From: an uncultured Lachnospiraceae bacterium | GTDB lineage: Bacteria; Bacillota; Clostridia; Lachnospirales; Lachnospiraceae | Assembly: GCA_934370915.1 (NCBI GenBank) | Contig: CAKRNI010000011.1 | Location: 1 to 23,582 of the forward strand | Reading direction: 5' to 3' | Length of the DNA stretch: 23,582 bases | In this document: in pieces, positions 1 to 7,780 of the stretch | How positions within the stretch are numbered: the first letter of the stretch is position 1 | How the letters are laid out: every line of letters starts with the position of its first letter | Translations under genes and position numbers: made by a program | Notes under the pieces: generated by a model | Seen by the model: only the letters and a program-made list of their open reading frames with translations | Told to the model about the DNA's origin: nothing | Database searches by the model: none

Positions 1-192
1 CTGATCGGCGGCTTCCACCTCTACAATAAGACCGACGCAGAGATCCTTGCCCTCGCCGAAGGGATCCGCTCCACCGGCATCTCTGAAGTCTACACCGGCC
101 ACTGCACCGGAGATCATGCCTTTGATCTCCTGAAAGAGACATTAGGAGAATCCGTTCACAAGCTGCATGCGGGGCTTGTGATGGAATTTTGA
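1..192 (+). CDS. MBL-fold metallo-hydrolase, 3' end (partial)
   Basis: The frame is open from the first base to a TGA at 190-192 and gives 63 C-terminal residues. It contains a Gly-Gly-Phe-His-Leu segment near the start and a Tyr-Thr-Gly-His-Cys-Thr-Gly segment about 30 residues later. This pairing is typical of the C-terminus of metallo-beta-lactamase-fold hydrolases of the COG1237 type, annotated as dihydropterin-linked ribofuranosylaminobenzene phosphate synthase-like; the histidines there are usually metal ligands. The substrate cannot be told. The N-terminal HxHxDH motif lies outside the window, so the assignment rests on the tail only. A bidirectional terminator follows about 85 bases downstream. 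Confidence 0.75.
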   Translation: MIGGFHLYNKTDAEILALAEGIRSTGISEVYTGHCTGDHAFDLLKETLGESVHKLHAGLVMEF

Positions 193-277
193 TATATCCC
201 GGTCTGCAAATACGATATAAGCGCTTACCTTGTAATAGCGGATTGAACAAGAAAATCGAACCGAAGAATTGGCAAAC

Positions 278-310
278 AAAAACGGCACCGTTCTAAACAG
301 TGCCGTTTTT
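278..310. terminator. Bidirectional rho-independent terminator between convergent genes
   Basis: Arms AAAAACGGCAC (278-288) and GTGCCGTTTTT (300-310) are perfectly complementary around an 11-base loop. The A/T ends supply a U-tract in both directions. It sits between the hydrolase gene on plus and the ATPase gene on minus, so it can serve both. Confidence 0.9.
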
Positions 311-335
311 GCTTATCTTGTTATTTCAATAAATT

Positions 336-1676
336 CTATTTCTGTAGTTGCTCCAATGCCAATCCAATCAGTCTATCCGCTTGATCTGCCATGAATAGCG
401 GAATATTCAACACATCATCGTCCAGTTTCAGATTGTCCAATGAGAAACGAATGCGGAGCTTGACCTTATCAGGAAACAGCTCCTTGAACTTCTTCATACT
501 CCTGCTGGTTGTGTTGGCTTCGGATTTGACCTCCACGGGGAAGATGTCATTCTCCCGCTGAATGAGAAAATCCACTTCGTAAGGAGGGTTGTTCTGGCTC
601 CAATAACGGGGCATGACTTCAAACTGCGTAATCAAAGTCTGCAGCACAAAGTTTTCGGTCAATGCGCCTTTGAATTCAGTAAATAGACGATTGCCTTCGC
701 CAAAAGCCGTGGGGGCCAACTGTGCCAGACGGCGGAGCAGTCCCACATCCACCAGATAAATCTTGAAAGCAGACAAGTCATCGTAAGCTGCAATCGGCAG
801 GCCGGGAGCTGAACTGCGATAAACTTTATGCACCAAGCGGGCATCCACCAGCCATTGCAAGGCATCCTCGTACTCACGGGCTCGTGCACCTTCCTTGACC
901 ACTTTATAGATAAACTTCTTGTTCTCTCTTGCCAGTTGAGAAGGAATGGATTTCCAGATCATAGAGATTTTCGGGAATTCGCTGAGATCAGGATGTTTGG
1001 CAAAATCACGCTCATAGGCTCCGATGATTCCGGACAATGCTTCCTGCATGGCAGAAACATCCCGTGCCTCCGTCCACATCAATACCGGCTCCGGCATACC
1101 ACCGGTAACATAGTACATCTTCAGCTTTTCATATAGTGGATTAAAGAAGGCGTCAGGAATAGGTTCAAGGGTGTCCACCTGTTCCAGATACTGTGCCAGA
1201 TTTTCATCACCGTTGGCAAGCAGGAATTCATTAAAGGTCATCGGGTCAATCTGCATAAAGTTGACCTTACCCACCGGAAAAGAGGAAGGTTTCGCCAGGG
1301 CAATCCCCAACAGAGAACCGGCGCAGGCAACATGGTACTGCGGTGCGTTCTCGCAGAAATATTTCATAGAGTTAATGACTTTCGGGCAGTCCTGTACCTC
1401 GTCAAAGATGATGAGGGTCTTTTCCGGTACTATCTTTTGACCGCTTGCCATCATAAGGTTTTGCAGAATCCGCTCCACATCCTTTGTTGTCTCGAAAAAT
1501 TGCTTATATTCTTCATTTTCGTCAAAGTTAAAGTAGGCTGTATTTTCATAACAGCGTCTTCCGAACTCTTTCAGAATCCAAGTCTTACCCACCTGACGTA
1601 CGCCCTTCAAAATTAAGGGCTTGCGGTAGGGAGAATTCTTCCAAGCCAGCAGCTTTTTTAAGATAAATCGTTCCAT
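336..1676 (-). CDS. AAA_14 / DUF4143 family ATPase
   Basis: The 446-residue protein is a stand-alone P-loop ATPase of the COG1373 type. It has a Walker A segment (GVRQVGKT, about residues 25-32), a Walker B segment (LIIFDEVQD, about 87-95) and a C-terminal DUF4143 region. Near residues 365-385 that region has an Asp-Phe-Leu...Glu-Val-Lys pattern (VDFLIQ then PVEVKSE) like the core of PD-(D/E)XK nuclease folds. Whether it cuts DNA is not known for this family. A longer reading from GTG at 1691 exists, but ATG at 1676 is preferred because a GAGGAG ribosome binding site lies just upstream of it, inside that extension. The gene is monocistronic, with its own promoter and a terminator. It is the kind of accessory gene that is patchily distributed in gut bacteria; its biological role is not established. 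Confidence 0.88.
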   Translation of the reverse strand: MERFILKKLLAWKNSPYRKPLILKGVRQVGKTWILKEFGRRCYENTAYFNFDENEEYKQFFETTKDVERILQNLMMASGQKIVPEKTLIIFDEVQDCPKVINSMKYFCENAPQYHVACAGSLLGIALAKPSSFPVGKVNFMQIDPMTFNEFLLANGDENLAQYLEQVDTLEPIPDAFFNPLYEKLKMYYVTGGMPEPVLMWTEARDVSAMQEALSGIIGAYERDFAKHPDLSEFPKISMIWKSIPSQLARENKKFIYKVVKEGARAREYEDALQWLVDARLVHKVYRSSAPGLPIAAYDDLSAFKIYLVDVGLLRRLAQLAPTAFGEGNRLFTEFKGALTENFVLQTLITQFEVMPRYWSQNNPPYEVDFLIQRENDIFPVEVKSEANTTSRSMKKFKELFPDKVKLRIRFSLDNLKLDDDVLNIPLFMADQADRLIGLALEQLQK

Positions 1677-1687
1677 AGAATCACTCC

Positions 1688-1827
1688 TCACATTTTTATT
1701 GGAGTTTTATGCTTCATAATCACACTTTTATTATATGTGAAATTCACGAAAATCACAAGTGCAATCACATAATTATTTAATTTTAATGTCTATTAATCAC
1801 ACTTTTATATGAAATAGTGTGATCACA
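1688..1827. repeat. Cluster of TCACA-type repeats in the ATPase promoter
   Basis: The 12-mer TCACAYTTTTAT occurs at 1688-1699, 1720-1731 and 1797-1808, with a 10/12 relative at 1765-1776. Shorter TCACA copies start at 1753 and 1823. Spacings between successive copies in the same orientation are 32, 33, 12 and 32 bases, about three helical turns for the long ones. The copy at 1797 is also the left arm of an inverted repeat TCACACT/AGTGTGA (1797-1803/1816-1822), next to a palindrome TGTGATCACA (1818-1827). This is a plausible multi-site operator; the regulator is unknown. Confidence 0.6.
1730..1758 (-). promoter_or_regulatory. Promoter of the ATPase gene
   Basis: Read on the minus strand, a TTGTGA -35 element (1753-1758) is separated by exactly 17 bases from a perfect TATAAT -10 element (1730-1735). 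It is 54 bases upstream of the chosen ATG at 1676. Copies of the TCACA/TGTGA repeat overlap the -35 box (1753) and the expected start point (1720), which suggests repressor control. Confidence 0.7.
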
Positions 1828-1948
1828 AGAATACCGAGACATTCCCGAATACATCTTATCATTTCTTTTCCATTCCGGATAGGGAAGGAAAAGATCAGTA
1901 ACACTATCATTCATTCTAACCTCCCGCAGAACAGAGCCCTGTCCTGAC

Positions 1949-1983
1949 AAAAAGAAACTCCGCACAGTTTCCCGTGCGGAGTT
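1949..1983 (-). terminator. Rho-independent terminator of the DUF819 gene
   Basis: Ten-base arms AACTCCGCAC (1956-1965) and GTGCGGAGTT (1974-1983) enclose an 8-base loop. On the minus strand they are followed by a U-rich run (complement of 1949-1956). It lies 30 bases past the stop codon of the DUF819 gene. Confidence 0.9.
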
Positions 1984-2012
1984 CATGTATTACCCGTTTC
2001 AATTGTTGTTCT

Positions 2013-3188
2013 CTACCCGATCAGGCTCATTAAGTATCCTACAAATGCGCCGCCCGGCGTTCCAATAATATTGCCGAGAAGAGCCATCAGGATACCGATC
2101 GGAACCAACGCGCTGCTGTATGCGCCTGCAAGTACCGGTGCTGTCGCAGTTCCTCCGACATTCGCCAGAGAAGCAACCGCACAGGTAAAGATATCCAGTC
2201 GGATCAGCTTTGCAAGGATTACCATAACCGCTATATGGATCAGCAGGATCAGGAATCCGGCAGCCAGCCATACCGGTGCATTTCCCATAGCAGAAATATC
2301 TGCTCTGGAAGCGATCATCGCGACGACAATGTAAAGCATGATATTGGAAACTTCTTCCGCTCCCTTAATCTTTCCAAAAGGAGTCATTGCTACGATCAGG
2401 CCTGTAGCTGTTACAAGAAGAACTGTCCAGGTTGCCTTATCAAAAACAGGCAGAACAGATGCAACCATAACACCGGCATCCTTGGACAGAGAGGATATAA
2501 AGAAGGATACACCGATTAAAAGAAGCATGTTTTTCCAGCTAAGAGGTCTCTTGTCCTCCTTTGCCTCTTTTTCCAGAGCTGCTCCTACTTCATCGATCAG
2601 ACGTACATCTGCCTTTGTCCAGGAGTTGAATTCCTTAGAGAAGTTGATCACCCACAGAAGGAACATAACATAGATTACTGCACAAACCGAATCCATTACC
2701 AGAGAATATGCCAGACTTTCTTCACTTACATCCAGAATTGCCTGAATCGCCAGCATATTACTGCCGCCGCCTAACCAGCTTCCGCACAGTGCTGCAAGTG
2801 CTTTCCAGCTTTCCGGGCCCAGTAATTTATGGAAAATGCCATAGCTTACTACAAAACCAACACCGATTGAAATACTCGCTGAGAAGAAACCGATCAGCAT
2901 TTTCGGTCCTAATTTAATGATCTTTTTCAGATCACAACGCAGCAGCATTAAAAACAGCATTGCGTAGAGCAACGGATTTTTGATCGATACGTAAATGGCT
3001 GACGTATCCTGCAGATCCCATACTTTCATAGTACATAAAAGCATCATGCCTAAATAGATCAGAACGATCGGTGGTGCAAATTTAAAAAAGGTCTGTGCGC
3101 CTTTTCCCCGCAGGTACACAGGAAGATTGACCAGAATTGCTGCCAGCAGCATTAAAGTGGCCAGATAGATAAATCCATCATGAATCAT
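2013..3188 (-). CDS. DUF819 family integral membrane protein (YjcL-like)
   Basis: The 391-residue protein is almost entirely hydrophobic helices, roughly ten to eleven membrane segments, with one charged cytoplasmic-type loop around residues 195-215 (EVGAALEKEAKEDKRP). The Gly-rich stretch GSWLGGGSNMLAIQ (about residues 137-150) and the C-terminal segment NVGGTATAPVLAGAYSSALVPIGILMALLGNIIGTPGG are characteristic of the DUF819 family (B. subtilis YjcL). The family resembles secondary transporters but its substrate is not established. ATG at 3188 has a GGAG site 8 bases upstream. A promoter about 290 bases upstream and an intrinsic terminator in the leader suggest conditional expression. A good terminator follows the gene, so it is a single-gene unit. 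Confidence 0.88.
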   Translation of the reverse strand: MIHDGFIYLATLMLLAAILVNLPVYLRGKGAQTFFKFAPPIVLIYLGMMLLCTMKVWDLQDTSAIYVSIKNPLLYAMLFLMLLRCDLKKIIKLGPKMLIGFFSASISIGVGFVVSYGIFHKLLGPESWKALAALCGSWLGGGSNMLAIQAILDVSEESLAYSLVMDSVCAVIYVMFLLWVINFSKEFNSWTKADVRLIDEVGAALEKEAKEDKRPLSWKNMLLLIGVSFFISSLSKDAGVMVASVLPVFDKATWTVLLVTATGLIVAMTPFGKIKGAEEVSNIMLYIVVAMIASRADISAMGNAPVWLAAGFLILLIHIAVMVILAKLIRLDIFTCAVASLANVGGTATAPVLAGAYSSALVPIGILMALLGNIIGTPGGAFVGYLMSLIG

Positions 3189-3206
3189 TTGAAATGCTCC
3201 ATTCCG

Positions 3207-3223
3207 CCACCAGATATCGGTGG
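3207..3223 (-). other. Hairpin just upstream of the DUF819 ribosome binding site
   Basis: CCACC (3207-3211) and GGTGG (3219-3223) form a 5-bp stem with a 7-base loop. It ends 7 bases from the GGAG site of the DUF819 gene, so it could affect translation. Read on plus it is followed by a T-rich run, but no plus-strand gene ends here. Confidence 0.35.
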
Positions 3224-3377
3224 GCTTTATTTTCTTATTCAGAACAAGTCAAAACGGGCGGTTAAAATTTTCAGCTCCCCCTTCCTTCTCCTTTTCGATA
3301 CCTTTTCACGAACCGCAGGGCAATGTGTGAATAGCATAGCAGTGTACTGTTTCTCCTTAAAACTTCCGCAGGAGGCT

Positions 3378-3410
3378 AAAAAAGGGTCCAGAATAATGTT
3401 CTGGACCTTT
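3378..3410 (-). terminator. Intrinsic terminator inside the DUF819 leader (possible attenuator)
   Basis: Nine-base perfect arms GGTCCAGAA (3385-3393) and TTCTGGACC (3399-3407) with a 5-base loop are followed on the minus strand by six U residues (complement of 3378-3383). It lies between the promoter at 3479-3507 and the DUF819 start codon at 3188. Transcripts from that promoter would therefore end after about 95 bases unless the hairpin is prevented from forming. Confidence 0.75.
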
Positions 3411-3478
3411 CAATGACCTCTCGAATAGTGTACTGCCCTTCCACATTGCTGTTTCTTTTTTTGACTTTTCCTCTACGT

Positions 3479-3507
3479 AGTATAAAAGGTGTCAGCAAAA
3501 AAGTCAA
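3479..3507 (-). promoter_or_regulatory. Promoter driving the DUF819 leader
   Basis: On the minus strand TTGACT (3502-3507) and TATACT (3479-3484) are 17 bases apart; each is one or two bases off consensus. The predicted start is near 3472, giving a leader of about 284 bases before the DUF819 start codon. Confidence 0.65.
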
Positions 3508-3943
3508 TTTTCAGACATAAATATCCTTAAATGCAATTTTCATGCAGTTCCTTATTGCAACTTCTTATATTTTCCCGGTTTTCGGGGAAAATTTCTTTTT
3601 TTCAACAAATCACCTGGCATACTAATGGGTGCCTTAATGGTGAGCCTTCAGGAAATTTTAAAGCTCAGCAGTGAACAACTGACTGCTTTTACATATTATT
3701 TGACATTGATTCCGAAACCATCTTCCATATCGATAGGGATGTAAAATACTTGTTTGACATTTATGCCGAAAATAAATATTGCAATTCATCGAGGATCGCT
3801 GGAAAAGATAGTAGACGTAAATGGAATTATTAAATGCTCTTATACATTATATGCCCGTAAGAACACCCTCGCTGCTTTGCACACTGTATTCTGATGAATT
3901 CCCCTCTATCTATTGACATAGTTCCCTAAATTAAGTTTGAAAG
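3508..3943. other. AT-rich intergenic stretch with a terminator and possible ORF debris
   Basis: No intact gene was found between the DUF819 promoter and the surface-protein terminator. There is a plus-strand terminator at 3569-3603. A short reading frame from ATG at 3625 gives about 39 residues. A second frame directly after it (around 3700-3830) and a third (around 3835-3895) each read some tens of protein-like residues. A 20-base imperfect direct repeat is present at 3698-3717 and 3752-3771 (17 of 20 identical). This could be a decayed gene, but no family was recognised. Confidence 0.4.
3569..3603 (+). terminator. Orphan rho-independent terminator on plus
   Basis: Arms ATTTTCCC (3569-3576) and GGGAAAAT (3585-3592) with an 8-base loop are followed by a T-rich run to 3603. 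No convincing plus-strand gene lies upstream, so its transcript is unknown. Confidence 0.55.
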
Positions 3944-3991
3944 ACGGCACTGCCTCTTTCTCAGATGTAAATACCGATGAAGCAGTGCCGT
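3944..3991 (-). terminator. Terminator-like hairpin after the surface-protein gene
   Basis: Ten-base perfect arms ACGGCACTGC (3944-3953) and GCAGTGCCGT (3982-3991) lie 9 bases past the surface-protein stop codon. On minus they are followed by a short U-containing run. The 28-base loop is longer than usual, so efficiency is uncertain. Confidence 0.7.
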
Positions 3992-4000
3992 TCCCATTTT

Positions 4001-7000
4001 TTATTCCATCCAGGCTCCATTCGAATCTACTTTGTATCCGTCTGGAGTAACTGTATTCACGAACAAATGTCCCTTATTCTGGCCAGAAACTGGTTCTAAA
4101 TAATACCATTTTCCATCAATCTTCTTCCATCCTGTTTCCATTCTGCCAAACCAGCCGTCAGAAATAGGATTCAGATAGAAATAGCATCCATTCCATTTCA
4201 ACCAGCCAGAAACCACATAGCCATTCTTGTCAAAATAGTACCACTCTTTTCGTCCCAAATATTCCAGTTCGCACCATTCATCATGTGGCCATGTACCATC
4301 TATTCTCTGATACCACCAGCCATTTTCATTTTTTATCCACTTTCCTGTTGCTCCTCGTTTCGGTATATAGGAGGTATCATCACTGTCGTCTGAACTATCC
4401 GAGCCACTATCTGATGCCCCTCTTACCGTAAATTTGGCAGTAAAGTTCTGCTCTTCCAATACTCTGAATCGGAACTCAAGTTCTTTTGATACACAATTGC
4501 CATCTTTATCATACCAGCCGACAAAACGATATCCACTATCTGGCTTTGCTGTTAATTTTGCAAAATCTCCACGAATTGCAGCTTTGCTTCCTTCAACAGT
4601 GCCATGTCCTTCTGCCGAAGCATTGATCAGATAACTTGTCAATGTATCCTGATATTCAGCCAACTCAATCTCTGTATTTTCTTTCAGAAGACGATATGAA
4701 TTATGCTCTTCACCATTATAGAACATTGATTCCGTAATTCCATAGAAATGATCCGTCTGATTAAGTGTCACAGCGCGATAGTCCGTCTTTCCAATCAAAC
4801 CCGAACCATCTGACGCAAACTCAGCAACAGAATAATCCATAGTTCCTGCAGCACGGGCAATAATCTCCAGTTTATATTTGCCATTCTGTGGAACGCCAAC
4901 GATCTTCTGTCCCGCAGAATCAACATATACGTCGATTTCATCATCCGTCACATTTTGCACCTGATCATTTACAATTTTCCCGACCATATTGTCGTTTTCA
5001 TCGTAAATAATAATATCTACCGGGCAGTTGGTTGCGTATCGGATTCCGCCTTTATCATAGAACTTATGGTTTGGATCTGTATCCGTAACTTCCGAAAATC
5101 CACTCTTTTCTCTGTCGTAAGCACCATCAGGTCCATAATACCGGTAGTCTTTTGGTCCAATTTCGATCCGGCTGTTTATTACTTTCCGGCCACGATTTAC
5201 TCCTGAATTTGAATCATAATAATATTCTTTGCCATTGATCTCAATCGGTCCAGTCTGCATTGCTCCACGATGATCCTTGTTATGTTCTGAGCCATCACCG
5301 GTGCTGAAGTAATATTCCCCTTCTCCGGTTTCATCCGTGATCTTCTGTGCTCCGACTAAAACCCGACCATTCTGATCAAAATAGTACCGTTTGCCATCAA
5401 TGTAGGCCCATCTGTTTTCTATGTAAAATCTCTCATCTCCATTCGTTCCATAGTAATATTTTTCTCCCGATTCATCCCATGAACCGGCAAATGTCAGAGG
5501 ACTGAACTCGTTTTCATAATAGTTTAACGGCGAGATTCTCTGAAGCTTATTAATTTCTTTCTGCAGAAAATCTACTTTAACTTGTTTCAGATTATCTCTA
5601 TTGTATATAGACGTATACACTGCTTTCATATTCTGATATCTCAAAAGCGTTATGCATCTCATAAATTCAAAGGCATTTAAATAGTCAGCTAAATTCTCTG
5701 AATTTCCGTCTATTAAAAACTTGTCCTCTTTTTCCCGAAGAACATCATACGCCACCGTATAAAGCATTTGCGACTGGGCAATCGTATTAACAGCCTCCGG
5801 TCTTCCATCAATTGTCTGGATCGTAGTAATGGCCTGACTGAATGTCTTGAGTAAAGGAAGACCTCCCTCCACAGATTTTTTTATAACATCCGTTGCAATC
5901 TTTGCCACATTATATTTCGGATTTTCTTTTGGGTCTTCTGTAAAAGTCCAGTCTGCTAATGGATTTTTTTCTCCGGTCACAACTTCATCCCACAAATTTG
6001 CCTGTTCTATTAGCGCAAAGCTGGTCTCAAGTACCTGGAATTTTATCTGTTTTTTATAATTACTCTTTAATTCCGAAACTGCATTCTTCAGCTTCTGAAT
6101 GTTTTGTACCTTTCTGGAGTCGATCTTATTAATTGACTCTTCCAGAGCATTCAGATAGCTTATTTTTTCTGAACAATCCTTAAGCGCGTCTGACCAGCCA
6201 TTCGCCTGTTCCATAATTACTTTAAATGTTTCATAACTCTGTTTTCCAACGCCCTCCAAAATTTTCTTTTTATTATTCTCTCCACTATCTTCTTTTTTCT
6301 TGACCTCCTTCGCCAATTTCTTAAATGAATTCGAATATTTTTTTTCATTTTTCGATGCGTCGGCAATTTTTTCTGCTATGAATTCGGCATATTCTACTTC
6401 ATCTATTACTTCATCCCAAGCATTAACCACTGCCTCCGGGGTTGGCTTTGCTTCCGTATTTTCCTGTCCCGGGAATTTTAAATCCATCATCTGAGCCAGG
6501 ATTTTTCTGTTATTTGACTCTTCCATTAAATACTCAACGTTTATATCATCAATATCCACATATCCACGCTGTTTTCTCAATGTCTGGAATACATACCCGG
6601 TCAATCTCATCCAGCCATCATCAATCTTGGCTGAAAGAATATACGATAAATAATTCATATCGTCCATATATGTTGAGATGAATGAATATCTGCTCATTAC
6701 TGTCGATGGACGAATATGGAACTGATCGTACTCCTCTTTTAGAATTTCATCCACTTCTTTATCCGGAACACACATTCCATATGGGTACACTCCATCTTCT
6801 TTGTCATAATAATACAGTCCTTTATCTATACCTGTTATAGCATAGCCGTTTTCATCAAATTTCCATTTACCAGTGAAAATCACGCCGTTTCCATCCGTGT
6901 AATTTAATTCACGTACACATGATTTCAGCAAATGGCACTGATTATTTTCAGAAATATAATATCCAACTTTACCATTTTCAAATTTTACCCAGCCTAACTG

Positions 7001-7780
7001 CTCATCGCTGTCTGGTATATCTGGATTGTCTGGCTGTTGCGGAACATCATTTTGGAATTGAAGGATTGGATATGGATATTCCCCTTCTCCCATTTTCCAC
7101 ACATTTTCAAAATCAAAATTTTCAAATGTGGATTGCTGTTCCATATCCTGTTCATTAATTGCTGTACCTACTGGTTCAGTTTCATCGCCGCTATATGTTC
7201 CTCCGTTCAAATAATATACATTTTCCTGTTCATGCAAATGTGCATTTGTCATTATACCTTTTGCACCTAAAATTTCTCCAACATATACATGTTCGCCTTT
7301 AATTTTAGCTTTCAACCCTGATGTATATTGAGAATTATATATGTTTTGTAGTTTCACCTGCCAATACACACCGACAATACCACCTATATGACACCAGTCG
7401 GCATAGTAGCTTGAATCAAATACTTCTTTAACATCAACTGTTATCTTTCCGGAATTATAGCAATCTAATAATATTCCTCGTCCACAACCTCCAATAAGTC
7501 CCCCAATAAATAAACCACGACTAGATTGGGCATTCTCTCTATCTCCAAACGTTATATTGATATTTCCTAAATTAGCACATTTTTCTATTTGCCGTTCCCA
7601 TACAGAACCACGTTGATAATCCGTTAGCGAAATCAATCCTCCAATGCACGTCATTACTCTCACTGAAGATGATAAGGAAATATCTCCCAGATTTAGGCAT
7701 TCAACTATATTATTTTGTGCATCACAATCCGTAGTACCCACCAGTCCTCCAATTTGAACATATGATAAACCGGATTTTTT
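4001..7780 (-). CDS. C-terminal part of the surface protein (GLUG, helical and cell-wall-binding regions)
   Basis: This frame is open from before the A-run to TAA at 4001-4003 and holds about 1,250 residues. The first residues after the run (SGLSYVQIGGLVG) continue the GLUG-like pattern of the upstream part. The only local start candidate, GTG at 7741, lies inside that conserved motif and has no obvious ribosome binding site or signal peptide, so independent translation is unlikely. The C-terminal 115 residues carry Trp/Tyr/Gly repeats (WYYFDKNGYVVSGW, GWKKIDGKWYYLEP) typical of choline-binding/CW_binding_1 modules. Confidence 0.75.
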   Translation of the reverse strand, partial: KKSGLSYVQIGGLVGTTDCDAQNNIVECLNLGDISLSSSVRVMTCIGGLISLTDYQRGSVWERQIEKCANLGNINITFGDRENAQSSRGLFIGGLIGGCGRGILLDCYNSGKITVDVKEVFDSSYYADWCHIGGIVGVYWQVKLQNIYNSQYTSGLKAKIKGEHVYVGEILGAKGIMTNAHLHEQENVYYLNGGTYSGDETEPVGTAINEQDMEQQSTFENFDFENVWKMGEGEYPYPILQFQNDVPQQPDNPDIPDSDEQLGWVKFENGKVGYYISENNQCHLLKSCVRELNYTDGNGVIFTGKWKFDENGYAITGIDKGLYYYDKEDGVYPYGMCVPDKEVDEILKEEYDQFHIRPSTVMSRYSFISTYMDDMNYLSYILSAKIDDGWMRLTGYVFQTLRKQRGYVDIDDINVEYLMEESNNRKILAQMMDLKFPGQENTEAKPTPEAVVNAWDEVIDEVEYAEFIAEKIADASKNEKKYSNSFKKLAKEVKKKEDSGENNKKKILEGVGKQSYETFKVIMEQANGWSDALKDCSEKISYLNALEESINKIDSRKVQNIQKLKNAVSELKSNYKKQIKFQVLETSFALIEQANLWDEVVTGEKNPLADWTFTEDPKENPKYNVAKIATDVIKKSVEGGLPLLKTFSQAITTIQTIDGRPEAVNTIAQSQMLYTVAYDVLREKEDKFLIDGNSENLADYLNAFEFMRCITLLRYQNMKAVYTSIYNRDNLKQVKVDFLQKEINKLQRISPLNYYENEFSPLTFAGSWDESGEKYYYGTNGDERFYIENRWAYIDGKRYYFDQNGRVLVGAQKITDETGEGEYYFSTGDGSEHNKDHRGAMQTGPIEINGKEYYYDSNSGVNRGRKVINSRIEIGPKDYRYYGPDGAYDREKSGFSEVTDTDPNHKFYDKGGIRYATNCPVDIIIYDENDNMVGKIVNDQVQNVTDDEIDVYVDSAGQKIVGVPQNGKYKLEIIARAAGTMDYSVAEFASDGSGLIGKTDYRAVTLNQTDHFYGITESMFYNGEEHNSYRLLKENTEIELAEYQDTLTSYLINASAEGHGTVEGSKAAIRGDFAKLTAKPDSGYRFVGWYDKDGNCVSKELEFRFRVLEEQNFTAKFTVRGASDSGSDSSDDSDDTSYIPKRGATGKWIKNENGWWYQRIDGTWPHDEWCELEYLGRKEWYYFDKNGYVVSGWLKWNGCYFYLNPISDGWFGRMETGWKKIDGKWYYLEPVSGQNKGHLFVNTVTPDGYKVDSNGAWME

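Noticed and set aside
1783..1986. 67-codon minus-strand frame downstream of the DUF819 gene
   Set aside because: Its start lies in the DUF819 terminator, it has no ribosome binding site, and it overlaps the TCACA repeat region; the product resembles no family.
3180..3416. 78-codon plus-strand frame antisense to the DUF819 leader
   Set aside because: No ribosome binding site, no recognisable domain, and it lies across leader hairpins of the minus-strand gene.
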